From Mucilaginibacter kameinonensis (lineage in GTDB: Bacteria; Bacteroidota; Bacteroidia; Sphingobacteriales; Sphingobacteriaceae), in contig NZ_RCWZ01000001.1 of assembly GCF_003675385.1 (NCBI RefSeq), forward strand, positions 1,178,001-1,242,000: a stretch of 64,000 nucleotides of DNA, in the 5' to 3' direction. The position numbers and the translations under genes were made by a program. Below, one piece after another: positions 8,889 to 18,155 of the stretch; position 1 is the stretch's first letter, and each line of letters starts with the position of its first letter. The notes beneath the pieces were generated by a model. That model was not told the origin of the DNA, searched no databases, and saw nothing but the letters and a program-made list of their open reading frames with translations.

Positions 8889-9758
8889 ATGAACCCCAGG
8901 TTAAGTCTCATTATTGGCATTTTATGTATCTCTTTCTCGCCAATATTTGTAAAGCTTGCCGGGGTATCACCTATAGGTTCGGCGTTTTATAGGGTATTCG
9001 TAGCCTGGATCTGCCTTGCGCCTTTTTGTATAATTAAAAAGAAACTTAAGGTAGATAAAAAGCAGTTGCTTATATCAATAGCCGCAGGAATGGTTTTTGC
9101 GATGGATATTGCCGTTTGGAATATTTCCTTACTAAAAATCAGTGCTACCGTTTCAACGCTGATTGCCAACTTGGCCCCGGTTTGGGTTGGGCTGATGAGT
9201 TTCCTGTTTTTAAGAAAGCGGTCGGGGCTGCTATTCTGGATAGGCACATTTATAGCCATTACCGGTATGGTAATATTGGTGGGTTATGAACATATACTAC
9301 ACATGGAGCTAAACGCAGGCATATTATTAGCTATGCTGGCCAGCTTTTTTTATGCTACTTATATCATGATCACCAAAAATATAATGACGGGTATTGATGT
9401 GTTTAGCTTTATGTTTTACAGCATGCTTAGCGCCAGTGTTTTTTTACTGGTGATAAATGGATATATGCATAATGACATTATTCATCTTTCATTAAAGGTA
9501 TGGCTGTGTTTTATAGGTATGGGCCTGATTTGCCAGTTAGCGGGTTGGCTCACTATTAATTATTCATTACGCTACCTCGAATCAACCAAAGTATCCATCG
9601 CGTTGTTAAGTCAAACGGTTTTTGCGGGCTTGCTGGCCGCATTTTTATTGAAGGAGCGTTTAGGTTTTAACGAGATCATTGGTAGTGTAATTGTTTTGGG
9701 CGGAATAGCCGTAACTTTTTTAAAGCCACGGGTTAAAAAAGCTAATGCCATGGTTTAA
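8889..9758 (+). CDS. EamA/DMT-family permease
   Basis: 289 residues with about ten hydrophobic segments arranged as two similar halves, the pattern of EamA (RhaT/YdcZ-like) drug/metabolite transporters in the inner membrane. Family-type segments include the N-terminal FSPIFVKLAG, the ALLSQTVFAGLLAAFLLKE stretch and the late GGIAVTF. The substrate cannot be read from sequence; members export amino acids, sugars or metabolites. Stands alone on the plus strand. Confidence 0.88.
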   Translation: MNPRLSLIIGILCISFSPIFVKLAGVSPIGSAFYRVFVAWICLAPFCIIKKKLKVDKKQLLISIAAGMVFAMDIAVWNISLLKISATVSTLIANLAPVWVGLMSFLFLRKRSGLLFWIGTFIAITGMVILVGYEHILHMELNAGILLAMLASFFYATYIMITKNIMTGIDVFSFMFYSMLSASVFLLVINGYMHNDIIHLSLKVWLCFIGMGLICQLAGWLTINYSLRYLESTKVSIALLSQTVFAGLLAAFLLKERLGFNEIIGSVIVLGGIAVTFLKPRVKKANAMV

Positions 9759-9981
9759 AGGTTTAAGCGTATTGCAAATAAACCTATATCCTATCTGTTT
9801 TGATATAATCTGTACGCTTAGGTCGCTATTATCAATGCGCGGGAGTATAGTTTTATCATCTTTCTGATATTTTAGCCATATTTAACGTTACCCCTGTTTC
9901 TTTTTAATTTACTGATAATAAGTGTTTTAATTTGATATTATTGAATTTGTGTTAACCCTGTTAACCCCTGTCGTAGCAATA

Positions 9982-10059
9982 ATGAAATTGGCGTATACCT
10001 CAGGATCTTACTCAAAGCATAAAACGGTAAACTTGCCGCCCATAGAGATTGAATTTTAA
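9982..10059 (+). CDS. Possible 25-residue ORF, uncertain
   Basis: ATG to TAA, 25 codons, protein MKLAYTSGSYSKHKTVNLPP followed by IEIEF. Balanced composition and third-position use are not obviously unlike coding, but the ORF is too short to judge. There is no recognised domain and no clear ribosome binding site. A TGAATTTG sequence, one base off TAnnTTTG, lies about 25 nt upstream. It could be chance or a fragment of an older gene. Confidence 0.15.
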   Translation: MKLAYTSGSYSKHKTVNLPPIEIEF

Positions 10060-10125
10060 ACCGCTCGTTATCAAACAAAACCGTATTTTAACGTTTTCGA
10101 ATTACGGGCAACGATCTATCTTCCT

Positions 10126-10133
10126 TACATTTG
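10126..10133 (+). promoter_or_regulatory. Candidate dnaG promoter -7 element
   Basis: TACATTTG, an exact TAnnTTTG match, ends 10 nt before the dnaG ATG. The transcript would have a very short leader. Confidence 0.45.
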
Positions 10134-10143
10134 CAGTTAACGC

Positions 10144-12090
10144 ATGATTCAAAAATCCACTATCGACCGTATTATGGAAGCCACCGACATTGTGGAGGTG
10201 ATAGGGGAATTTGTGCAGTTAAAAAAACGTGGCGCCAACTATGTAGGTCTTTCGCCTTTTGCCAATGAGCGTACCCCATCGTTTACGGTGTCGCCTGCTA
10301 AAGGTATTTTCAAAGATTTCTCGACAGGTAAAGGTGGCTCGGCAGTTACATTTTTGATGGAACTGGAAAAGTTCAGCTACCCCGAAGCCCTGAAGTGGCT
10401 GGCCAAGAAATACGGTATTGAGGTAGAAGAAACCGTTGAAGCGCCGGAAAATCGTGAGGAAGAACTTCGCCGGGAAAGTTTGATGATCGTATCGGCTTTT
10501 GCCGCTAAGTTTTTCCATGAAACCATGCTGGAAACTGAAGAGGGGCAAAGTATTGGTTTGAGCTATTTTAAAGAACGCGGCTTCACCGCCGAAACCATAA
10601 AGAAATTTGAGTTGGGCTACTCGCCCGATCAATGGGAAGCCTTTACAGGTAAAGCTCTACGCGAAGGTTACAAAGAACCGTTTCTGGTTGAAAGCGGTCT
10701 GTCGGTAAAGCGGGATAATGGTGCTTTGTATGATAGGTACCGTGGTCGGGTAATGTTCCCGATTCACAGTTTTACGGGCCGGGTAATCGGTTTTGGCGGT
10801 CGTACGCTCAAAAAAGATAAAAACGTAGCGAAATACGTTAACTCGCCCGAATCCGAGATCTACCATAAATCAAACGTACTTTACGGGCTGTATTTTGCAA
10901 AAAAAGCCATCCGTGAGCAGGATAACTGCTACCTGGTAGAGGGTTATGCCGACGTACTTTCGGTGCACCAGGCCGGGGTTGAAAACGTGGTGGCCTCCTC
11001 AGGTACATCCCTTACAACCGAACAGATCAAGCTTATTGCCCGTTTCACCAAAAACATTACCATATTATATGATGGCGATGCTGCCGGGATCAAAGCCTCG
11101 TTACGTGGTTTGGATATGATCCTGGAAGAAGGCCTTAATGTAAAGGTTGTATTGTTCCCTGATGGGCACGACCCCGACTCGTTTGTGCAATCAAAAGGGT
11201 CAAGTGCCTTCAAAAAGCATATCGAGGAAAATAAAAAGGATTTCATCCTCTATAAAACCCAGATCCTGCTTAAAGAGGTTGCAAATGATCCGATAAAAAA
11301 AGCCGACGTGATCCGCGAGGTGGTTGAAAGTATCGCCAAGATCCCGGATAGCATCAAGGCATCGGTATTTATCAAAGAGTGTAGCGGTTTGTTGCAAATA
11401 GATGAGCGCGCCCTTTTATCCGAGCTTAACAAAATGCGCGCGGCCAAGGCTAAAAAGGAGGAGCAGCAACGGCAGCAGCAAAATAACAGGTTTGCGGAAA
11501 TGCCCGACGAGCCTCATTTTTTTGACGAGCCTGTTGAACTGGAAGCTCCGGCTGTTGCTAAGGATGATGCTTTTCAGGAAAAGGAAATTGTGCGTTTGTT
11601 GCTACATTATGGCGGCCGCATGATTGATTGGGATGGCATTGCCAATACTTATATAGGTCCTTTCATTATAGCCGAGTTAAGCGATGTTGCTTTTGAACAC
11701 CCGGTTTGTAAGCAGATTACAGAAATTTACCGCCGCGAAGTTGAAAACGGCGTGCTGCCTGATGACAACTATTTTATCCATCATAAAGATAAAGGCATAG
11801 TTGATTTAACCATCAATATGCTGGCCAGCAAGTACTCGCTCAGCGAAAACTGGTACGAAATGCACAGGATTACCGTGAATGATGAGCAGGTGAATATGAA
11901 AGCCACTATCCTTGGTGCTATCTTTCACCTCAAAAAGCATAAGGTTGGCAAGATGTTGGAAGACCTGCGCTCGCAACTTCAAAAAGCCGACAGTGAGGCC
12001 GACCAGGAGATACTGCTTAACCAGTATATGCGTATGAAAAAAGTAGAAAAATCTATATCCGACTTTTTGGGCTCCGTAATCATCAAATAA
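10144..12090 (+). CDS. dnaG: DNA primase without zinc ligands
   Basis: Makes RNA primers for replication at the fork, working with DnaB helicase. The 648 residues show the N-terminal CHC2-like domain (about 1-100), the RNA polymerase core with a TOPRIM domain (E266 in EGYADV; D310 and D312 in DGDAAG), and a C-terminal helicase-binding region. In the N-terminal domain the four usual zinc ligands are replaced: CPFH is SPFA (S37, A40) and the CFxC pair is DFST (D58, T61). The surrounding fold residues, such as TPSFTVSPAKG and GKGG, are kept. The gene overlaps yraN by one base (TAATG), implying coupling. Confidence 0.95.
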   Translation: MIQKSTIDRIMEATDIVEVIGEFVQLKKRGANYVGLSPFANERTPSFTVSPAKGIFKDFSTGKGGSAVTFLMELEKFSYPEALKWLAKKYGIEVEETVEAPENREEELRRESLMIVSAFAAKFFHETMLETEEGQSIGLSYFKERGFTAETIKKFELGYSPDQWEAFTGKALREGYKEPFLVESGLSVKRDNGALYDRYRGRVMFPIHSFTGRVIGFGGRTLKKDKNVAKYVNSPESEIYHKSNVLYGLYFAKKAIREQDNCYLVEGYADVLSVHQAGVENVVASSGTSLTTEQIKLIARFTKNITILYDGDAAGIKASLRGLDMILEEGLNVKVVLFPDGHDPDSFVQSKGSSAFKKHIEENKKDFILYKTQILLKEVANDPIKKADVIREVVESIAKIPDSIKASVFIKECSGLLQIDERALLSELNKMRAAKAKKEEQQRQQQNNRFAEMPDEPHFFDEPVELEAPAVAKDDAFQEKEIVRLLLHYGGRMIDWDGIANTYIGPFIIAELSDVAFEHPVCKQITEIYRREVENGVLPDDNYFIHHKDKGIVDLTINMLASKYSLSENWYEMHRITVNDEQVNMKATILGAIFHLKKHKVGKMLEDLRSQLQKADSEADQEILLNQYMRMKKVEKSISDFLGSVIIK

Positions 12091-12458
12091 TGGCTCAACA
12101 CCTTGAACTTGGCCGCACCGGCGAAGCATTAGCCAAAACCCACCTCGAGAAAGCAGGCTACGAAATCCTGGACGAAAACTGGACTTACGGAAAAGCCGAG
12201 ATAGATATTATTGCTTATAAAGACAAGGTTATTATATTTACCGAAGTTAAAACCCGCACGGGCAATGGTTTTGGCGAACCTGAAGATTTTGTTGATAACC
12301 GTAAACAAAAACTCCTGGCCGAAGCCGCCGATGAATATATCTACCTCATGAACCACCAGGGCGAAGTGCGGTTTGATATCATTGCCATTTTGTTTAACCG
12401 TAGCGGAAATTATATACTAAACCATATAGAAGATGCGTTTTGGCCTTCGGCCACATAA
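12090..12458 (+). CDS. YraN/UPF0102-family nuclease-like protein
   Basis: 122 residues matching the YraN family: LGRTGEALAKTHLEKAGY at the N-terminus, then the restriction-endonuclease-like core with D39 (AEIDII) and E52-V-K54 (TEVKTR), the PD-(D/E)xK arrangement. The family is widespread; the exact substrate is unresolved, with suggested roles in Holliday-junction or damage processing. Translation is probably coupled to dnaG through the TAATG overlap. Confidence 0.88.
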   Translation: MAQHLELGRTGEALAKTHLEKAGYEILDENWTYGKAEIDIIAYKDKVIIFTEVKTRTGNGFGEPEDFVDNRKQKLLAEAADEYIYLMNHQGEVRFDIIAILFNRSGNYILNHIEDAFWPSAT

Positions 12459-12463
12459 CACTT

Positions 12464-13540
12464 ATGAATAACAATAAATTAAAGCTATTTTTTGCCGCCC
12501 TTGCCTTAACGGCTTTGGCTTACAGCTGTAAACACAAATCTGATAGCGCGGCTACAGACTACACCATAAGCCCCGACGCGGGTACTAACTACAAAGCCGG
12601 TGATAAAATTGATATTAAAGTACATTATCCTGCAGGCAGTAAAGTTGATTCGGTAGTTTACCTGCTCGATTCGGCAAAGATTGCTTCCAGTAAAGATACT
12701 TCAGGTATCAGCCTCAAGACAGACACCATTGGCTTAGGCATCAGGATGATCACTGCTAAAGTTTATGAAGCCGGTAAAAGTAATGAGGTAACAACCAATA
12801 TCCTGTTACTGGCGGCTAAAGCGCCTGCCAGGTACACTTATAAAGTGGAGAAGGTTTTCCCGCACGATACAGCTGCTTATACCGAAGGGCTGCAATACGT
12901 CGACGGCGTTTTATATGAAAGCATTGGAGATTACGAACATTCGGCAATTCGTAAAGTAGATTTAAACACGGGCAAGGTTTTACAGGAAACCAAACTTGAT
13001 AAAAAATACTTTGGCGAAGGGATCGCGGTTGTTGGCGATAAAGTAGTGCAGCTTACTTACAAAGAGAAAGTTGGCTTTGTTTATGATAAGAACACGCTGA
13101 AACTACTCAATAACTTTACCAACAATGTTGGCCCTGAAGGTTGGGGAATGTGCTTTGATGGTAATAAACTGTATATGGACGATAGCACCAATCGCCTTTG
13201 GTTCCTGGATAAAAACAACTATCGCCCAATTGGCCACGTTGATGTATGTGATGACAAGCAACAGATTGATTCTATCAACGAGTTAGAATACATCAATGGT
13301 AAAATATACGCCAACGTTTATCAAACTGATAGTATACTGGTGATCAATCCTAAAACCGGCGCTGTGGAGCAAATTGTAGATATGAAAGAGATCTACCCGG
13401 TAGCCAGCCGTCCGCAGGACAGGGATTGGAACAACAATGTATTAAACGGCATAGCCTGGGATGCAAAAGGTCAGCGCCTGTTTGTAACTGGCAAAAAATG
13501 GCCGCACCTGTACCAGGTTAAATTTGTACCGGTGCCGTAA
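12464..13540 (+). CDS. Glutaminyl-peptide cyclotransferase, lipoprotein
   Basis: Catalyses formation of N-terminal pyroglutamate from glutaminyl peptides. The start is placed at the ATG at 12464 (MNNNKLKLFF), which gives a clean lipoprotein signal with lipobox AYSC; the longer frame to 12440 would spoil it. After a 100-residue N-terminal domain, the C-terminal part (about 115-358) is the beta-propeller glutamine cyclotransferase of plant/bacterial type, with AYTEGLQY, GEGIAV, GPEGWGMCFDG and NELEYINGKIYANVY. Likely anchored facing the periplasm. A dispersed C-rich repeat directly abuts its stop codon. Confidence 0.9.
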   Translation: MNNNKLKLFFAALALTALAYSCKHKSDSAATDYTISPDAGTNYKAGDKIDIKVHYPAGSKVDSVVYLLDSAKIASSKDTSGISLKTDTIGLGIRMITAKVYEAGKSNEVTTNILLLAAKAPARYTYKVEKVFPHDTAAYTEGLQYVDGVLYESIGDYEHSAIRKVDLNTGKVLQETKLDKKYFGEGIAVVGDKVVQLTYKEKVGFVYDKNTLKLLNNFTNNVGPEGWGMCFDGNKLYMDDSTNRLWFLDKNNYRPIGHVDVCDDKQQIDSINELEYINGKIYANVYQTDSILVINPKTGAVEQIVDMKEIYPVASRPQDRDWNNNVLNGIAWDAKGQRLFVTGKKWPHLYQVKFVPVP

Positions 13541-13565
13541 GCCCCCTAACCCCCTAAAGGGGGAA
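13541..13565 (+). repeat. CCCCCTAAAGGGGG-type dispersed repeat, copy 2
   Basis: Starts at the base after the TAA of the glutaminyl cyclotransferase gene and reads GCCCCCTAACCCCCTAAAGG then GGGAA. Potential CCCCCT/AGGGGG hairpin. Confidence 0.75.
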
Positions 13566-13594
13566 TTACAAGTTGAAAGAATTTTGATAATGCC

Positions 13595-13622
13595 AAACGC
13601 CCGGATTTTCCGGGCGTTTGAT
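13595..13622 (+). terminator. Terminator of the cyclotransferase gene
   Basis: A 10-bp stem AAACGCCCGG/CCGGGCGTTT with a 5-nt ATTTT loop, followed by TGATGTTT. Nearly the same hairpin recurs at 14340-14370 after pgi. Confidence 0.75.
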
Positions 13623-13624
13623 GT

Positions 13625-14059
13625 TTAATTATTGATGTAATGCCAGCCATATCGGGTCATAAATTCTTCAGCCTCTTCAGTGAATGATTTCTTTTGGTGG
13701 TGATTTTCCTGGTTGTTAATATATCTAATGACAGTTGATACTTGTGATTCACTTACCGATACTGCAAAGTAATCGTCCTGCCAACTGAATTGCTTATCAA
13801 TTAACTTCATTTTGTTTATCCAAAGAGAGGACTCGCCTTTAATTAGCTGACTTATTTTGGCAATATTTTGATCTTTACCTAAAGAAATCAGGCAATGAAT
13901 ATGATCCGTATAGCCATTGATGGCCTGTAAGAATATTCCTTTCTCTTTGCAGTTTTCCATGATGTGTTTGTGTACCTGATATCTTACATTTTGCACAAGC
14001 AATGGCTGCCTGTCTTTTGTAGCGAAAACTAAATGAATCCAGATTTTTACAAATGACAT
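13625..14059 (-). CDS. RAYT / Y1 (IS200-like) transposase
   Basis: 144 residues of the Y1_Tnp fold. The HUH metal motif is seen as HIH in YTDHIHCLISLG. The nucleophilic tyrosine lies in SWQDDYFAVSVS. The C-terminal YINNQENHHQKKSF segment is typical of REP-associated tyrosine transposases. These single-strand transposases act on palindromic REP sequences. A matching nested palindrome lies 50-230 bp upstream (14106-14291). There are no IS ends or tnpB, so this looks like a domesticated, vertically kept RAYT rather than an active insertion sequence. No truncation is seen. Confidence 0.88.
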   Translation of the reverse strand: MSFVKIWIHLVFATKDRQPLLVQNVRYQVHKHIMENCKEKGIFLQAINGYTDHIHCLISLGKDQNIAKISQLIKGESSLWINKMKLIDKQFSWQDDYFAVSVSESQVSTVIRYINNQENHHQKKSFTEEAEEFMTRYGWHYINN

Positions 14060-14105
14060 GGCTTTAAAGTTAATTGTGTTTTGTAATAAAGGTATAGTTT
14101 ATTTT

Positions 14106-14291
14106 GGCTAAAGCCACTTGATTGTTGATGATCTGATCCGTTGGTTAAAACCAACGGCAATCATGAAAACTCTTTTGATTTGTATACCTGCTTTTACTCG
14201 CGCGGAAGGAACTGCTTGGCGGGTTGCTAAAATTCATTGCCGTTGGTTTTAACCAACGGAATAAAATGGAGGCAGATAACCGGCTTTAGCC
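14106..14291. repeat. REPIN-like nested inverted repeat beside the RAYT gene
   Basis: Two 25-bp arms, 14137-14161 and 14236-14260, are perfect reverse complements. Each is itself palindromic (core CCGTTGGTT and AACCAACGG). Outside them, GGCTAAAGCC (14106-14115) and GGCTTTAGCC (14282-14291) also form an inverted pair, each separated from the inner arm by exactly 21 nt. This symmetric REP-spacer-REP layout next to a RAYT gene is what defines a REPIN. Confidence 0.8.
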
Positions 14292-14339
14292 GAAATCTTC
14301 AGAAAAGCTTCTGCTGTAAGTTTGAATTTTTAAATAAAC

Positions 14340-14370
14340 AAGAAACGCCCAGATTTTCCGGGCGTTTCTT
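14340..14370 (-). terminator. pgi terminator
   Basis: An 11-bp stem AAGAAACGCCC/GGGCGTTTCTT with a 9-nt loop, about 40 nt past the pgi stop. Because the arms carry A/T ends it could act in both directions. Confidence 0.7.
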
Positions 14371-14386
14371 GTTTAAGATTATAAAA

Positions 14387-14408
14387 CTCCCCTTTAGGGA
14401 ACGGGGGC

Positions 14409-14411
<3 letters not shown>
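14387..14411 (-). repeat. CCCCCTAAAGGGGG-type dispersed repeat, copy 3
   Basis: On the minus strand the pgi stop TAA is followed directly by GCCCCCGTTCCCTAAAGGGG, a slightly degenerate copy. Confidence 0.65.
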
Positions 14412-16136
<1,725 letters not shown>

Positions 16137-16207
16137 TTAAACACGGCTGGGATAGTGTTTAGTTTACACCGAAAAATTATGAGAATTACAAAGGAATTAC
16201 AAATATA

Positions 16208-16241
16208 TTTTGAAGTTTAAAATTTTTATTTAATATATTTG
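16208..16241 (+). promoter_or_regulatory. Candidate promoter for the small helical protein
   Basis: TTTTG (16208-16212) and TATATTTG (16234-16241) are separated by 21 nt, a good fit to the two-part Bacteroidota promoter. The ATG at 16309 follows about 67 nt later. Confidence 0.55.
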
Positions 16242-16308
16242 TGTCGATGGTAATCAAATGAGGTATTTATCATCATTTTGTAAATTTACTTTAAAAGCAC
16301 GTATTACT

Positions 16309-16746
16309 ATGTTTGAGAAACTGTTTTTGCTTGTAAAAGATAACGCCGGGACGGCCGTTATCAACAACCCGGTGATCCCTGCTAAACATCATGAGGCAGT
16401 GATTAATGAAGCTTCAAGTTCAATCATTGAAGTATTAAAAGGCCAGCTTGAAAGCGGCAAGGTTAAGGAACTTATAAAGTACTTTCAGTTTTCGGGTAGT
16501 TACAACAATTCATTAGTATCGAGCATTACCAATAGTTTTGCTAACAAGCTTAACAATTTTTATGGCATTGATCCTGCACATGCTTTAGCTGCTGCCAAGG
16601 CTTTAATTCCAACTGTGATGAACGAGTTGGTTAAAGAAACCAAAAGCGGCGAAGCCAAAGAATTTGCATTGGGCACTATGCTTACTAAGCTGAACGGTAA
16701 CCGTACCGATCTGAACCCACTTGTGAAAGACCTGATGGTTGCCTAA
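16309..16746 (+). CDS. Small helical protein, unknown function
   Basis: 145 residues from the ATG at 16309 (MFEKLFLLVKDNAG). The frame reaches 16258, but the first 17 residues look non-coding. The sequence is predicted mostly alpha-helical, with Ala-rich amphipathic stretches (ALAAAKALIPTVMNELVKE). It resembles DUF937-like or DUF2780-like small helical proteins, but this is not certain. No signal peptide or catalytic motif. It has its own promoter and terminator, implying a single-gene unit. Confidence 0.65.
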   Translation: MFEKLFLLVKDNAGTAVINNPVIPAKHHEAVINEASSSIIEVLKGQLESGKVKELIKYFQFSGSYNNSLVSSITNSFANKLNNFYGIDPAHALAAAKALIPTVMNELVKETKSGEAKEFALGTMLTKLNGNRTDLNPLVKDLMVA

Positions 16747-16773
16747 CATACTATTACATCTGCCTAATGAATG

Positions 16774-16809
16774 GGCCTGCTGATTGCTGAACAATTTGCA
16801 GGCCTTTTT
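16774..16809 (+). terminator. Terminator after the small helical protein
   Basis: GGCCTGC (16774-16780) pairs with GCAGGCC (16798-16804), followed by TTTTT. Confidence 0.75.
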
Positions 16810-16834
16810 ATTTATAGCAATTTTTCAAATTACA

Positions 16835-16842
16835 TATATTTG
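16835..16842 (+). promoter_or_regulatory. Candidate prfB promoter -7 element
   Basis: TATATTTG, an exact TAnnTTTG, ends 4 nt before the prfB ATG (16847). If used, the mRNA would be almost or fully leaderless. Confidence 0.4.
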
Positions 16843-16846
16843 CCGT

Positions 16847-17939
16847 ATGACTAAAGAACAAGTTCAGGATTTAAGGGATAGAGTAACTTCCCTGAGGAGG
16901 CATCTTTGACATTGATAAGAAGCTGGAACTATTACAAGAAGAACAGGAAATAACCATCGGCCCGCATTTCTGGGACCATCCTAAAGAGGCCGAAAAGGTA
17001 CTCGCATCCATCAAGGTAAAAAAAGTATGGACAGATGCTTTTCAGAAAGTAGTAGCTGTTGTTGATGACGCCGGCGTACTTTTTGAATTTTACCAGGGAG
17101 GCGATGCTACCGAAGCCGAAATGCAGGAGCAATATAATGCAGCTATAAAAGCGGTTGAGGAGCTTGAATTTAAAAACATGCTTTCGGCCGAAGAGGATCA
17201 GCTTAACGCGGTGTTACAGATCACGGCCGGCGCCGGCGGTACCGAAAGCTGCGACTGGGCGGGCATGCTCATGCGTATGTACATTATGTGGGGCGAAAAG
17301 AACGGCTATAAAGTAACCGAACAGGATTACCAGGAAGGTGACGTAGCCGGCGTAAAAACCGTTACCCTGCAGCTGGAAGGTGAATTTGCATACGGCTATC
17401 TGAAAGGCGAAAACGGTGTACACCGTTTAGTGCGTGTATCGCCGTTTGATGCCAACGCTAAACGCCACACTTCATTTGCTTCGGTATACGTTTATCCTTT
17501 GGTTGATGATACCATTGAAATTGAAATAAACCCTGCCGATATCGAGTTTGAAACTTTCCGGTCGGGAGGTGCGGGTGGCCAGAACGTGAACAAGGTAGAA
17601 ACCGCCGTTCGTTTGTATCACAAGCCTTCAGGTATCATTATCAAAAATCAGGAGTCGCGCTCGCAACTGCAAAATAAGGATAACGCTATCCGCTTGCTGA
17701 AATCCCAATTATATGAAATTGAGATGCGCAAACGTATGGAGCTAACCAACGCCATTGAAGGCAATAAAAAGAAAATTGAATGGGGCTCACAGATCCGTAA
17801 CTACGTTTTACACCCATATAAGTTGGTTAAAGACTTGCGTACAGATCATGAAACCTCAAACGCCGCAGCAGTACTTGACGGCGATCTTGATGACTTCCTG
17901 AAAGCCTACCTCATGGAATTTGGCGGACCGAAGAGTTAA
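16847..17939 (+). CDS. prfB: Peptide chain release factor 2, with programmed +1 frameshift
   Basis: RF2 ends translation at UGA and UAA. The gene is join(16847-16906, 16908-17939), 363 residues. The first 20 codons end in CTT TGA C at 16904-16910; a +1 shift at this UGA continues into the long frame. The shift site has the known helpers: an internal Shine-Dalgarno-like AGGAGG at 16895-16900, three bases before CTT. Low RF2 stalls at its own stop and favours the shift, giving autoregulation. In the product, the SPF stop-recognition motif ([11 protein letters not shown]) and the catalytic GGQ ([12 protein letters not shown]) are both present. Reading only from the internal ATG at 17121 would lose about 90 N-terminal residues. 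Confidence 0.95.
16895..16910 (+). promoter_or_regulatory. RF2 frameshift site (AGGAGG, CTT TGA C)
   Basis: The stimulatory AGGAGG is followed by CAT and then CTT TGA C, matching the classic prfB autoregulatory site. Confidence 0.92.
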
Positions 17940-17957
17940 AATGGAAATAAAAGCAAG

Positions 17958-18053
17958 GTCATGCCGAATTTATTTCGGCATCTCATAGGCAAGCTGAGCA
18001 GACTGCATGGTTTACAACTGGCACGTGGGATCCTGAAACAAGTTCAGGATGAC
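17958..18053. repeat. Palindromic MITE-like element (GTCATGCCGAA / TTCAGGATGAC)
   Basis: GTCATGCCGAATTTATTTCG and the next bases form one local hairpin. About 60 nt on, GATCCTGAAACAAGTTCAGG followed by ATGAC forms another. The outer ends GTCAT and ATGAC are inverted. Located directly after prfB. Confidence 0.55.
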
Positions 18054-18064
18054 GATATTTTATA

Positions 18065-18103
18065 AAAAAAACGGAGCTATCAGAAATGATACTCCGTTTT
18101 TTG
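18065..18103 (+). terminator. Terminator after prfB
   Basis: ACGGAG-C-TATCA, GAAA loop, TGATA-CTCCGT, flanked by A6 and T6. Could act in both directions. Confidence 0.75.
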
Positions 18104-18155
18104 TTTTAGGGAGATTAATTGTATTTTGGACAGATCCAATTTGCCTTTAATAGAT

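Larger units (their letters stand above)
9759..10143. other. Intergenic region before dnaG
   Basis: 385 bases, AT-rich. It contains a candidate dnaG -7 element (10126-10133) and an isolated 25-codon ORF at 9982-10059 (listed separately). No RNA gene, repeat family or hairpin terminator was recognised. Confidence 0.4.

Noticed and set aside
13625..14059. Complete IS200/IS605 insertion sequence
   Set aside because: No tnpB, no defined ends; the flanking hairpins at 13595 and 14340 are explained as terminators of the neighbouring genes.
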